This document shows positions 28,433 through 37,071 of a stretch of 64,000 nt of DNA, in pieces. Within the stretch, counting starts at the first letter, position 1; each line of letters begins with the position of its first letter. A model generated the notes under the pieces. That model worked only from the letters and a program-made list of their open reading frames with translations, was not told the origin of the DNA and made no database searches. Position numbers and translations under genes: made by a program. The DNA is from an uncultured Colwellia sp. Its GTDB lineage: Bacteria > Pseudomonadota > Gammaproteobacteria > Enterobacterales > Alteromonadaceae. Location: contig CAJXQM010000004.1 of NCBI GenBank assembly GCA_913058145.1, forward strand, positions 62,001 to 126,000, in the 5' to 3' direction.

Positions 28433-28535
28433 CCCTTCGACTGCTTCGCGCTCAGGGCAAGCGGCAATACTCCGTTCATCCTGAGCGCGAAGCAGTCGAA
28501 GGGAGCGTCTCCGTTTGTCCTGAGCCTGTCGAAGG
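28433..28535. repeat. Interspersed 'CTTCGAC...CTCAGG' repeat, copy 2, inside the gsp operon
   Basis: The arm at 28433-28456 (starting CCCTTCGACTGCTTCG) has a perfect 24-base inverted partner at 28480-28503, and a third partial copy (CCTGAGCCTGTCGAAGG) follows at 28519-28535. The element begins 8 bases after the gspF stop and ends 64 bases before gspG. It would fold into a very stable RNA hairpin within the T2SS transcript. Confidence 0.9.
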
Positions 28536-28599
28536 AAGAAATATTGCAGTAAAGAAACAGTAAATCATTTTACGTTAATAGGAAGTTAGGAATAAATAA

Positions 28600-29031
28600 A
28601 TGAATAAACAAAAAACGCAAGGTTTTACGCTATTAGAAGTGATGGTAGTAATTGTTATCATCGGCATGATGTTAAGCGTAGTAGTACCAAACTTAATGGG
28701 TAGCCAAGATACAGCTAAATTACAAAAAACAGTACAAGATGTCACTGCGCTAGAAAGCTCTTTAAGTATGTATAAATTAGATAATTATGACTATCCAAGT
28801 ACAGAGCAAGGATTAGAGGCATTAACTGACCAAACTGATATAGAGCCGATTCCGCGTCGTTTTCCTGACGGTGGTTATGTTAAACGCTTACCTAAAGACC
28901 CTTGGGGTCATGAATATATTTTATTGAACCCAGGTGAACAAGGTAAAATGGATGTGTTCTCATCAGGTCCAGATGGTGAAGCAGGCAACGAAGATGATAT
29001 CGGTAATTGGAATCTAGGCGATTATCAGTAA
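28600..29031 (+). CDS. gspG: Major pseudopilin GspG
   Basis: A 143-residue prepilin: a 7-residue leader (MNKQKTQ), the cleavage site G-FTLLEVMVVIVIIGMMLSVVV with Glu at mature +5, and a globular domain with the GspG calcium site region (PDGGYVKRLPKDPWGHEY, then FSSGPDGEAGNEDDIGNW). It forms the shaft of the pseudopilus. It is flanked on both sides by repeat elements, one of which overlaps its stop codon. Confidence 0.97.
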   Translation: MNKQKTQGFTLLEVMVVIVIIGMMLSVVVPNLMGSQDTAKLQKTVQDVTALESSLSMYKLDNYDYPSTEQGLEALTDQTDIEPIPRRFPDGGYVKRLPKDPWGHEYILLNPGEQGKMDVFSSGPDGEAGNEDDIGNWNLGDYQ

Positions 29032-29131
29032 TTTCGCCTAAAAACCACTTACTCGGCGTTGCGAAATACTCGTTTAGCAGACTAAACGTCGTATTCAGCG
29101 CCTTGAGTAAGCGCCTTTTAGACTGAAATTT
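29030..29131. repeat. About 100-base imperfect palindrome between gspG and gspH
   Basis: Centred at 29079-29080, the arms pair over most of their length: CGTTTAG (29071) with CTAAACG (29082), then an inner stretch with GCGTTGCGAAATACTC opposite GTATTCAGCGC, CTTACTC opposite GAGTAAG, and the outer AATTTC-GCCTAAAA opposite TTTTAGACTGAAATT. The first bases overlap the gspG stop codon. The form resembles a MITE or BIME-like mobile palindrome. Confidence 0.8.
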
Positions 29132-29176
29132 AAAGCCTTATTTTTGGCTCAGATAAAAGAAAGCTAACGATAAGAT

Positions 29177-29815
29177 ATGAAAAAAAACTACTCGATATTA
29201 TCAAAACCCGCAATAAAGACTAAAGGCTTTACTTTACTTGAAGTGTTGGTGGTCATTGCGCTGATAGGGTTGATTATTTCTAGTGTACAGTTTAACTTTT
29301 CTGGAAAACGCCCCGAGGATACCTTAAAAAGAGTGAGCCACCAATTCACGGCGTTATTTGAAAATGCCGCCAATTATGGATTGTTAAATAATGTTGAGCT
29401 TGGCTTATATATTGATAAAAACAGCTATCGTTTCTTAGGATATGATGGCATAAAATGGAATGAGATAGCGCAGCAAGATTGGCTAGCTAGACAAGAATTA
29501 CCTGAAGGAGTCACCTTAACATTGAGGTTGGATGACTTACCCATAGAAGAACCGTTACTTTTTGATTCATCGGTATTTACGGAGAAAAATGAAGAGTTTC
29601 TTTCTTATCAGTCGGTTGACGAAGACACCGTGCAAGAAAAAAAATTTTTACCGCAGGTCTATATGTTATCGGGTGGTGACATAACCCCTTTTAGCCTAAC
29701 GTTTCACTTTAACGAAGAAGCCTCGTTGTATGATGATTTATCTGAACTAGGTTATCGAGTAACCGGATTTTATAGTACACCGCTAATGATAGAAGGGCCG
29801 GTGTTAGATGAATGA
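29177..29815 (+). CDS. gspH: Minor pseudopilin GspH
   Basis: A 212-residue prepilin with an unusually long leader (16 residues) before the cleavage site G-FTLLEVLVVIALIGLIISSVQF, then a beta-rich domain with GYRVTGFYSTPLMIEG at the end. With GspI, GspJ and GspK it forms the pseudopilus tip. The gene overlaps gspI by 8 bases. The assignment over other minor pseudopilins rests on operon position and length. Confidence 0.93.
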   Translation: MKKNYSILSKPAIKTKGFTLLEVLVVIALIGLIISSVQFNFSGKRPEDTLKRVSHQFTALFENAANYGLLNNVELGLYIDKNSYRFLGYDGIKWNEIAQQDWLARQELPEGVTLTLRLDDLPIEEPLLFDSSVFTEKNEEFLSYQSVDEDTVQEKKFLPQVYMLSGGDITPFSLTFHFNEEASLYDDLSELGYRVTGFYSTPLMIEGPVLDE

Positions 29816-30197
29816 TTATAGACAATCAAAAAAATTACTTGGCTTCACGTTAATTGAAGTGATGCTCGCGATGGCTGTTTTTTCTATTGCGGGCATAGCG
29901 CTACTCAGTGCAACCACCAATAATACGCGTAACATTGGTTATCTAGAAGACAAAATGTTCGCTAATTGGGTTGCGGCTAATCAACTTGTTGCAACTAATT
30001 TAGTGGAAAATTGGCCACCAAAAAACAATTTAAAAGGTGATGTTGAATTAGCTGGTAGGACATGGTTTTGGCAGCAAAAAGTTATCAAAACGCCTGACAA
30101 AGATATGCGCGCAATTGTGATGGAAATTCGACTAAAAAAAGGTGATGAACTGCCTATTAGCAGCTTAACTACCTATGTTTCTAAGGTGGAAAAATAA
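29808..30197 (+). CDS. gspI: Minor pseudopilin GspI
   Basis: A 129-residue prepilin with the processing site G-FTLIEVMLAMAVFSIAGIALLSA. The globular domain ends with MEIRLKKGDELPISSLTTYVSK, as in other GspI proteins. GspI nucleates the tip complex with GspJ and GspK. Its stop shares one base with the gspJ ATG. Confidence 0.94.
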   Translation: MNDYRQSKKLLGFTLIEVMLAMAVFSIAGIALLSATTNNTRNIGYLEDKMFANWVAANQLVATNLVENWPPKNNLKGDVELAGRTWFWQQKVIKTPDKDMRAIVMEIRLKKGDELPISSLTTYVSKVEK

Positions 30198-30835
30198 TGT
30201 CGAGTTGTAAACATAAAGGCTTCACTTTACTAGAAGTACTCATTGCCATCGCTATTTTTTCCCTTATAAGCTTATCGAGTTTTACTATTTTTGATACGGT
30301 TCTTAGCAGTGATGAAACATCGAAACAACGTAGCGAACGTCATAATGAGCTACAGAGAGCCTTTGTAATTATAGAGCGAGATCTTTCTCAGATTGCTCGT
30401 AGGAGCATTCGTCTAAATGGTGAGCCCCCGTTAGATAACTTTTTGCAAACATCAGGAGAGGCTTTTTTATCTGATGAGCAAGCACTCGCCTTTGTTCGTC
30501 ATGGTTGGACAAATCCTGGTTTATTATTGCCGCGCAGTGATATGCAAGCAGTGGCGTATCGGATAGTTGATGAAATGCTAGAGCGATTACATTTTAATTT
30601 TGTTGACGCCGTTGTAGGAGAAGAGCCGAAAGTAAGATCGTTAATAAGTAATGTGTCTGCATTAAAATTTGAATACTACGATGGTAAAAAATGGCAAAAA
30701 ACGTGGTCAGAAAAATCGTTACCTTTAGCCCTCGCCATTGAAATTGACACTAAAGATTATGGCGTTATTCGTCGACAATTTTTAGTTGCGGGTAGTAAAA
30801 TAGCTAAAAATAAAGCCTCAGGTGAAAACCCATGA
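30197..30835 (+). CDS. gspJ: Minor pseudopilin GspJ
   Basis: A 212-residue prepilin: leader MSSCKHKG, then FTLLEVLIAIAIFSLISLSSF, followed by the typical RSERHNELQRAFVIIERDLSQIARR helix-strand start and a C-terminal beta domain (LPLALAIEIDTKDYGVIRRQFLV). It is part of the GspI-J-K tip. It overlaps gspK by an ATGA junction. Confidence 0.95.
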   Translation: MSSCKHKGFTLLEVLIAIAIFSLISLSSFTIFDTVLSSDETSKQRSERHNELQRAFVIIERDLSQIARRSIRLNGEPPLDNFLQTSGEAFLSDEQALAFVRHGWTNPGLLLPRSDMQAVAYRIVDEMLERLHFNFVDAVVGEEPKVRSLISNVSALKFEYYDGKKWQKTWSEKSLPLALAIEIDTKDYGVIRRQFLVAGSKIAKNKASGENP

Positions 30836-31866
30836 GCGTCTCATTATCAAAAAACCACAAGCAAACAGGTGTAGCGCTAATTACGGTCATGTTGATTGTT
30901 GCCTTATGTGCCGTTATTGCTAGCCAGATGACTGCTCGTTTGCAAATGCAAATGCAACGTAGTGCTAATATTTCGTTTAACCAACAAGCCTACTGGTACG
31001 CTATGGGCGCAGAGGCTTTTACCAAAAGAGTATTAATAACCTCCTTTAAAGATGATAAACAGGTAACTCATTTGGGACAAATTTGGGCACAAGGCGAAAC
31101 TACTTATCCTGTTGATTTAGGTGAAATATCAGGTGAAATTTTTGATTTGCAAAGTTGTTTAAACCTGAATGCACTTCGAGCTCCGCTAACCAAGGCAGAT
31201 AACGAGAGTGAGGTTAACAATAAACAGAAAACAGGTAACAATAAAGTGCCTGCTCGACTTGCCTTTGAAATATTATTGATCAATCTTCAGCTAGACGGTG
31301 TTAGCCAATTTGAAGCTGAATCAATGGCTGATTCGCTAACTGATTGGTTGGATGAAAATAGCCGTATTAGCGGGTCAGGTGGCGCTGAAGATGATGATTA
31401 TGCGTCACGTGAGTTTCCTTATCTTGCGGCGAACAATTTTTTAGCTAGTGTTAATGAGCTAAGAATTCTAGAGCATTTTACGCCTACTATTATTAATGCG
31501 ATAAAACCTTATGTGTGTATTATACCGGACAGTGATCAACATAAAATTAATATCAACACCATAGACGCCGAGCAGCCGGAATTACTACAAGCGTTACTTG
31601 ATTCTACTTTAGAAGAAGCGGAGCAGATACTCAGTGCTAGAGGAGATGAGGGGTTTGATTCCATTGATCATTTTTATAATTTGCCTGAAGTGACTAAATT
31701 AAAGAATAGTGACAGTAATAAAGATCAGTTTGTAGTTGATAGCGAATACTTTACACTAAAAGCCAGTGCCAGTTTTAACAATAGTTTTTTTGCTATGAAC
31801 TCGGTAATAAAAATAACAAATAATAAAGATATTGATGTGATCAGCCGCACCATAGGACACAATTAA
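30832..31866 (+). CDS. gspK: Minor pseudopilin GspK (tip cap)
   Basis: A 344-residue prepilin-like protein. The hydrophobic segment is GVALITVMLIVALCAVIASQM, without the Glu at +5, which is the rule for GspK at the very tip. The large insert domain and helix-hairpin-helix-like region (NINTIDAEQPELLQALLD, then AEQILSARGDEGFDSIDHF) are present. Its stop shares one base with the gspL start. Confidence 0.95.
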   Translation: MSVSLSKNHKQTGVALITVMLIVALCAVIASQMTARLQMQMQRSANISFNQQAYWYAMGAEAFTKRVLITSFKDDKQVTHLGQIWAQGETTYPVDLGEISGEIFDLQSCLNLNALRAPLTKADNESEVNNKQKTGNNKVPARLAFEILLINLQLDGVSQFEAESMADSLTDWLDENSRISGSGGAEDDDYASREFPYLAANNFLASVNELRILEHFTPTIINAIKPYVCIIPDSDQHKININTIDAEQPELLQALLDSTLEEAEQILSARGDEGFDSIDHFYNLPEVTKLKNSDSNKDQFVVDSEYFTLKASASFNNSFFAMNSVIKITNNKDIDVISRTIGHN

Positions 31867-33164
31867 TGGCCGAAATTTTATATATACGCTTAGGTAGTCG
31901 AGTTCAAGATGAAATATCTTGGTTAGTTTTTAATTCTATCGAGCAAGAAATTATTGCTAGTGGCATTTTAGCGAGTGCGGAGCAGTTACATGATTTAACG
32001 GCTAAAGCAGAGCAGCGTTTGGTTAACGTTTTTGTGCCAGGCAGTGATGTGCTATTAAAACGTGTATCCTTGCCTACTAAGTCACAACGTTCTATGCGTG
32101 CAGCCGTTCCTTACATGCTAGAAGATGAATTAGCGCAGGATGTAGATGACTTGTTTTTTTCTTATGCTGATATGGCAAGTGATGATGACGAAAACAATTG
32201 TTTTGTTGCTATCGTTGAACGCGTGCAAATGCAAATGTGGCTAACATGGTTGGCTAATGCAAAAATTAAAGTGAAAACACTTCAATCTGAAGTGTTAGCT
32301 ATGCCTTATAAAAAAGGTCAATGGAGCGCCATTGCTTTACACTCTTCAAGTCATGCAGGAAACCAAATAGTAGTGCGTCAAGGCGAGTGGCAAGGTTGTA
32401 CCCTTGATAGCGAAGCATGGAAATTTTCCCTAGAGCATATTTTTTTAAACCAAGTACATTCAAATGAACAACAAGAGAATAATGCTGTAACCCTTAATGC
32501 TTATTCTGAACTGCCAAACTTACAATCCTGCAGTAGTAATATAACGGTTATTAACAGCGAAGAAGAACTACCTTTAGCCTTGTTTGCACAACACTGTCAA
32601 CGTCGCCCGTTTAATTTATTGCAAGGCGAATTTAACGTTAAAGAGCAGCGCTCTATCGGGGCAACTAAGTGGTTATGGGCTGCGAGTTTTGCTATGTGCG
32701 CTTTATTATTGAATGTGGGCTACAAAAGTGCACAACTGTGGCAATTATCTGCACAACAGACACAAGTAGAAGAGCGAATTATTACGCGTTATAAAAAAGC
32801 TTTTCCAGCGACTAAAAGAGTGCGTATTAGTACGATAAAGTCACAATTAAATAAAAAAATTGCTCAATTAGGTGGTACAAGTGATAGCCGTGGTTTTTTA
32901 GCTATGCTATCAAAAGTGCAGCCAGCTTTTGCTAAGGTACCTGCTTTAAAACCTGAATCATTAAAATTTGATGGTAAAAGACAAGAGTTACGTCTGCAAG
33001 CCATTGCGAATGATTATCAACATTTTGAACTGTTTAAGGCGGCACTTACTCGCGCTAACTTAACGGTGAAGCAAGGTGCGCAAAAGAACCAGGGTAAACA
33101 AGTGTCGGGTTCGTTTAGTATTAGTCGTAAGCAAAGCAAAGTAAGTAGTAAGGAGCGCTCATAA
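31866..33164 (+). CDS. gspL: Type II secretion protein L
   Basis: A 432-residue bitopic protein with an actin-like cytoplasmic domain (1-260, LLKRVSLPTKSQRSMRAAVPYMLEDELAQDVDDLFF) that recruits GspE, one TM (about 268-288, WLWAASFAMCALLLNVGY), and a periplasmic ferredoxin-like domain that pairs with GspM. It is coupled to gspM by a TAATG junction. Confidence 0.94.
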   Translation: MAEILYIRLGSRVQDEISWLVFNSIEQEIIASGILASAEQLHDLTAKAEQRLVNVFVPGSDVLLKRVSLPTKSQRSMRAAVPYMLEDELAQDVDDLFFSYADMASDDDENNCFVAIVERVQMQMWLTWLANAKIKVKTLQSEVLAMPYKKGQWSAIALHSSSHAGNQIVVRQGEWQGCTLDSEAWKFSLEHIFLNQVHSNEQQENNAVTLNAYSELPNLQSCSSNITVINSEEELPLALFAQHCQRRPFNLLQGEFNVKEQRSIGATKWLWAASFAMCALLLNVGYKSAQLWQLSAQQTQVEERIITRYKKAFPATKRVRISTIKSQLNKKIAQLGGTSDSRGFLAMLSKVQPAFAKVPALKPESLKFDGKRQELRLQAIANDYQHFELFKAALTRANLTVKQGAQKNQGKQVSGSFSISRKQSKVSSKERS

Positions 33165-33649
33165 TGGACTTATCTTCAATAAAAGTATGGTGGCGTGGGC
33201 TTAACATACGTGAGCAACGATTAGTGTTAGCGATGGGCTCAGTGATTTCTGTGTTTTTACTTTATAGCTTAATATGGCAACCGTTAAATGAAAACTTAGC
33301 GAAAACAGAAAAAACATTGGCTAGCCGACAAGCCTTATTAACATGGGTTACTGAAGATACCGCTCGTTATCAAAATGTTCAATCAACGGGTGGTAGCAAA
33401 AAAAGTAGTGGTAGTTTATCTAGCATCATTAACCGTACAGCAAATCAGCAACAATTAACGATTACTCGTATGCAACCTCAAGGGGAAAACTTGCAAGTAT
33501 GGCTTGATAGCGCTCCTTTTACACAGTTGTTATTTTGGCTTGAACATTTAGCTAACAACGAAAACTTGCAAGTACAAGCTATCGACTTAGCCCAAGGTGA
33601 AAAACAAGGTGAAGTACGTGTACGTCGTTTGCAATTAGGTCGGAAATAG
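33164..33649 (+). CDS. gspM: Type II secretion protein M
   Basis: A 161-residue protein. A short cytoplasmic N-terminus (VWWRGLNIREQRLVLAMG) precedes a TM (about 22-42, SVISVFLLYSLIWQPL), and a periplasmic ferredoxin-like domain has SLSSIINRTANQQQLTITRMQPQGENLQVWLD. It dimerises with GspL in the assembly platform. Confidence 0.94.
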   Translation: MDLSSIKVWWRGLNIREQRLVLAMGSVISVFLLYSLIWQPLNENLAKTEKTLASRQALLTWVTEDTARYQNVQSTGGSKKSSGSLSSIINRTANQQQLTITRMQPQGENLQVWLDSAPFTQLLFWLEHLANNENLQVQAIDLAQGEKQGEVRVRRLQLGRK

Positions 33650-33712
33650 TCATTTACTTTTAACACTTAATTAAGATTACCTCATTATAAATATTTACAG
33701 CAGAGAAAATAA

Positions 33713-34465
33713 ATGAAGAAGAAGTTTGCCATCGGCGTTATGTTTTTAATTACTTACCTTGGATTTTTAGTTGCAACATTACCTGCGACTGTCGTGTTTA
33801 ATCAATTTGAAATGCCTAAAGATCTTTTGGTATCAGGCGTGAGTGGAAGTATATGGCATGCAAATATTGAGCAAGTCGTTGTTGATAAAATGGTGCTTAA
33901 AAAAATTCAAACGAAGTTAAGTTTTTGGTCTTTAATGACGTTAGCACCCATGTTACCCGTCACTTTTGGTGATTCTTTTTTAGCAGGTCCTGAAGGTAAA
34001 TTCGACATCACCCTTTCTCAGGGAAAAATTGAAATAGAGAATTTAAGTTTATTCATTAAGGCAAATAAAATCGCTCAGCAACTTACTTTACCTTTACCTG
34101 TGACGGCACAAGGTGATGTAGAAATAATGCTATCTCATGCTGCCATTGATATAGAAGATAAAAATAAATGTATCGCTGCTAATGGTGTGGTCACGTGGTC
34201 AAAAGCAGGAGTGGTTGCTTTAGCAGAAAAGATTAAACTAGGCACTTTGAATGCCAAAATCGCCTGTGAAGAGGGGGCTTTAGTATTGGTGTTGTCATCC
34301 AAAAATGATTTAGGCTTAACTTTTAGTGCTTATGTAAGTCAAGGTGGGCGTGTTTCAGGTAATGGTTTTTTAAAGCCAGGGGCTAAATTTCCACCTGCGC
34401 TAAGTAGCGCACTGCCGTTTTTAGGGCGAAAAGATAGTCAAGGGCGCTATCGATTGTCTTTTTAG
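33713..34465 (+). CDS. gspN: Type II secretion protein N
   Basis: A 250-residue protein with one N-terminal TM (about 5-27) and a beta-rich periplasmic part (VSGVSGSIWHANIEQV near 40-55 is the family hallmark). GspN is present only in some T2SS operons and its role is poorly defined. It ends the operon and is convergent with yrfG, only 4 bases apart. The prepilin peptidase gene is not here and must lie elsewhere. Confidence 0.92.
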   Translation: MKKKFAIGVMFLITYLGFLVATLPATVVFNQFEMPKDLLVSGVSGSIWHANIEQVVVDKMVLKKIQTKLSFWSLMTLAPMLPVTFGDSFLAGPEGKFDITLSQGKIEIENLSLFIKANKIAQQLTLPLPVTAQGDVEIMLSHAAIDIEDKNKCIAANGVVTWSKAGVVALAEKIKLGTLNAKIACEEGALVLVLSSKNDLGLTFSAYVSQGGRVSGNGFLKPGAKFPPALSSALPFLGRKDSQGRYRLSF

Positions 34466-34469
34466 GGAT

Positions 34470-35144
34470 CTATCTTATCGGGTTTGCTAAAATATCTTTA
34501 GTTAATTCTCGGTAATCAGAAATTGAAGTAAAGTCAGTGAAGCTATTCGCTGGTTTTTTACTGTCGGGATTCTCTACCGCTAAAATATGTTTAATACCAT
34601 ATTTTTGTGCTGATTTTAACACCGGTAAGCTGTCATCAACAAATAACGTTTTATTTACATCAAAACCTTGTTTAGCTTGCAATTTTTTCCACAGAAGTTG
34701 TGACTCCTTCACTACGCCAAATTCATGGGTTGAATAAAGTACATCAAAGTATTTGTCTAATTGAGTCCGTTCAATTTTTAATGATAGGGCGTCAGGGTGA
34801 GCATTGGTTACTAGAATCACCTCGCGACCACTTTGTTTTAATGCTGTTAAAAACTCGTCAGCATCTTCACGTAATTGAATTAAATGTTGTACTTCACGTT
34901 TTATTAGCGGCATAGGCATTTGGGTAAATTCAGTCCAATAATCTAAACAATACCACTCAATAGTGCCGGAAAGATCGAGATAGCGTTCCATGAGCTTTTG
35001 CTTACTCTCTTCAATGCTAATACCATGCTGCTCACTGTAGCGTGTAGGAAAGTGCTCCAACCAAAAGTGGTTATCAAAGTGTAAATCTAAAATCGTTCCA
35101 TCCATATCGAGTAAAACAGTAGAAATTTTTGACCAATTGAGCAT
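34470..35144 (-). CDS. yrfG: HAD-superfamily GMP/IMP nucleotidase YrfG
   Basis: A 224-residue HAD phosphatase: motif I LLDMDGTILDLHFDNHFW, a helical cap with YSEQHGISIEESKQKLMERY, motif II VTNAHP, motif III Lys in GVVKESQLLWKKL, and motif IV LFVDDSLPVL. The family dephosphorylates purine nucleoside monophosphates. It belongs to the E. coli yrfG-hslR-hslO block, here separated from hslR by the T2SS operon, which supports the orthology. Confidence 0.9.
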   Translation of the reverse strand: MLNWSKISTVLLDMDGTILDLHFDNHFWLEHFPTRYSEQHGISIEESKQKLMERYLDLSGTIEWYCLDYWTEFTQMPMPLIKREVQHLIQLREDADEFLTALKQSGREVILVTNAHPDALSLKIERTQLDKYFDVLYSTHEFGVVKESQLLWKKLQAKQGFDVNKTLFVDDSLPVLKSAQKYGIKHILAVENPDSKKPANSFTDFTSISDYRELTKDILANPIR

Positions 35145-35221
35145 TTAGAGGTTCCATAATTGATGTTTATCGTGTCATTATAACCGTATTCAAATGAATT
35201 AATAATGAATCTTGAAAGCTT

Positions 35222-35785
35222 ATGGCAGGGAATAACCAATTACCCAAAATTAATGGTCAAAAACAAGTTGCTAAAAGTCGTTTGTTTACGATAGAGCAGC
35301 TTGATTTAACCTTTAGTAATGGTGAACAACGTGAATATGAGCGTATGCTTAGTTCAGGCAACGGTGCGGTAATGATAGTACCTATGCTTGATGATGATAC
35401 GTTGTTATTAGTGCGAGAATATTGTGCGGGTACCCACAGTTATGAACTTGGTTTTCCAAAAGGTCTGATCGATCCTGGTGAAAGCCCAGAGCAAGCGGCA
35501 AACAGAGAGTTAAAAGAAGAAATATCTTATGGCAGCGAACAACTAATGCCCCTTTCACAGATGATGATGGCACCCGCATTTTTTAATGCAAAAATGGATG
35601 TTTTCATCGCGCGAGGCTTATATGCGGCAGAACTAGAAGGTGACGAACCCGAATCCTTAGATGTGGTGCCTTGGGCAATTAAAGATTATAAAAACTTATT
35701 ACAACAACATGATTTTAAAGAAGCACGCAGTATCGCGGCATTAATGTTACTAATTAATCATCTTTTCCCAACGAAATTAGGATAA
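35222..35785 (+). CDS. nudE: ADP compounds hydrolase NudE
   Basis: A 187-residue Nudix hydrolase. The Nudix box is complete: G-LIDPG-E-SPEQAAN-RE-LKEE-ISYG, starting near residue 80. NudE cleaves ADP-ribose, Ap3A and NADH-type dinucleotides. The N-terminal domain has the family's ERMLSSGNGAVMIVPMLDDDTLLLV. It is divergent from yrfG and 3 bases before cysQ, so the two hydrolases are cotranscribed. Confidence 0.94.
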   Translation: MAGNNQLPKINGQKQVAKSRLFTIEQLDLTFSNGEQREYERMLSSGNGAVMIVPMLDDDTLLLVREYCAGTHSYELGFPKGLIDPGESPEQAANRELKEEISYGSEQLMPLSQMMMAPAFFNAKMDVFIARGLYAAELEGDEPESLDVVPWAIKDYKNLLQQHDFKEARSIAALMLLINHLFPTKLG

Positions 35786-35788
35786 AGC

Positions 35789-36637
35789 ATGAGTAATGAA
35801 CAGTTATTAAATATTGCCCTTGAAAGCGCTAAAAAAGCGGGTGTTGAGGTAATGAAGTATTATAGAGATAAGAGCTTCACTGCAGAGTTAAAAGAAGATG
35901 AAAGCCCGGTTACGTGTGCTGACCTTGCCGCCAATGATATTTTGATGGATCAACTTAGAACATTAACGCCCAATATTCCAATTATATCTGAAGAAGTAGG
36001 TACAGTAGCCTTAGCACAACGTAAAAATTGGTCTAAATATTGGTTGCTCGATCCCATTGATGGCACTGGAGAGTTTATTATTGGCAGTGGTGATTTTGCT
36101 GTTAACATTGCGTTAGTTGAAAACGGTTGGCCAAGTATTGGTGTTATTCATGCGCCGGATCATCATCAAACATATTACGCTCAAACGCATCTAGGCGCTT
36201 TTAAAGAATGTAACTCATCAAGCAGTACTCAACAAGAAAAAAGCCAATCGAGTCATCAAATTCATGTAGCTGATTATCAAGAAAAACGTCGCATTAAAGT
36301 CGCGATTAGTAGACGACAAAAGCTTAGTTTAATGGGACAATACTTAAATGATGAATATGATTTTGATTATGTTGCTTTAGGCAGTTGTTCGCTTAAAAAT
36401 TGTTTAATTGCCGAAGGTGGCGCTGATTGCTATTTACGTGTTGGTGTTACTGGCGAATGGGATACAGGGGCTAGCCAATGTATCTTAGAACAAGCGGGTG
36501 GCAGTATTATAAATAGTGAATTTCATCCACTGACATATAATACAAGAGAAAGCTTGCTCAACCCTGACTTTCTTAGTTTAGGTAATCAAAATATTCCTTG
36601 GAAAAATGTGATTAAACCACATCGAAAGCTTTATTAA
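35789..36637 (+). CDS. cysQ: 3'(2'),5'-bisphosphate nucleotidase CysQ
   Basis: A 282-residue inositol monophosphatase-family enzyme hydrolysing PAP (3'-phosphoadenosine 5'-phosphate) to AMP, which removes the by-product of sulfate assimilation. It has the metal-binding DPIDGTGEFI (family form DPLDGTKEF, Lys replaced by Gly) and the C-terminal motif GEWDTGASQCILEQAGG. It carries an insertion near residues 145-165 (SSSSTQQEKSQSSHQ), probably a surface loop. Confidence 0.93.
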   Translation: MSNEQLLNIALESAKKAGVEVMKYYRDKSFTAELKEDESPVTCADLAANDILMDQLRTLTPNIPIISEEVGTVALAQRKNWSKYWLLDPIDGTGEFIIGSGDFAVNIALVENGWPSIGVIHAPDHHQTYYAQTHLGAFKECNSSSSTQQEKSQSSHQIHVADYQEKRRIKVAISRRQKLSLMGQYLNDEYDFDYVALGSCSLKNCLIAEGGADCYLRVGVTGEWDTGASQCILEQAGGSIINSEFHPLTYNTRESLLNPDFLSLGNQNIPWKNVIKPHRKLY

Positions 36638-36647
36638 TTCAAGTGTA

Positions 36648-36884
36648 TTAATTCAGTGTTTTTTCTTCGTTATCGAACTGCTCTCGCGGTAAAATATTAA
36701 CGCTTTCATGAAGCTCGGAGTAGACTATGACCGCGTTGCCTTGTTGCAATTGTAATTTAACTTGGGAAATTTTATCTGCCTTACTAGCGTCAATTACACC
36801 ATAATCAGTCCCTTCACGTAAAATAAACTCCTCAATGATAGCTGTTAGCGTCTCTTCGTTAATTTGTTCTAATGGGATTATCAT
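36648..36884 (-). CDS. yheU: YheU family protein (UPF0270)
   Basis: A 78-residue protein with the family start MIIPLEQINEETLTAIIEEF and the motif REGTDYG. Function is unknown. In E. coli the order is yheS-yheT-yheU-prkB; here yheU lies downstream of a yheT remnant and yheS on the same strand, with prkB absent. The C-terminus is slightly longer than usual (ILPREQFDNEEKTLN). Confidence 0.9.
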   Translation of the reverse strand: MIIPLEQINEETLTAIIEEFILREGTDYGVIDASKADKISQVKLQLQQGNAVIVYSELHESVNILPREQFDNEEKTLN

Positions 36885-36909
36885 CTGTTATTTCTCATAA
36901 TATTTAGTT

Positions 36910-37071
36910 AATACCAATCTCACTAATTTTGTGATCATTTCTACGGGCTAAAACAACCAATTGTTTCGTTATTTATTTAATAATTATAACAACTAGTTAT
37001 TACAATAAATGCCTTTTATTTGGCTATTTTACTGAGTATAAAGCAGATCACCTAATTAATAAAACGGGTAT
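36910..37071. mobile_element. MITE-like element with terminal inverted repeats
   Basis: The left end (ATACCAATCTCACTAATTTT..., 36910-36936) matches the reverse complement of the right end (37045-37071) at 19 of 27 positions, both closing on GGTAT/ATACC. The interior is very A+T-rich and itself palindromic (TAATAATTATAACAACTAGTTATTA). It has no coding capacity. The right end runs into the 3' end of the yheT remnant, supplying its last six codons and stop. Similar ATACCAAT-ended elements recur in Colwellia-type genomes (recollection, not checked). Confidence 0.6.
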
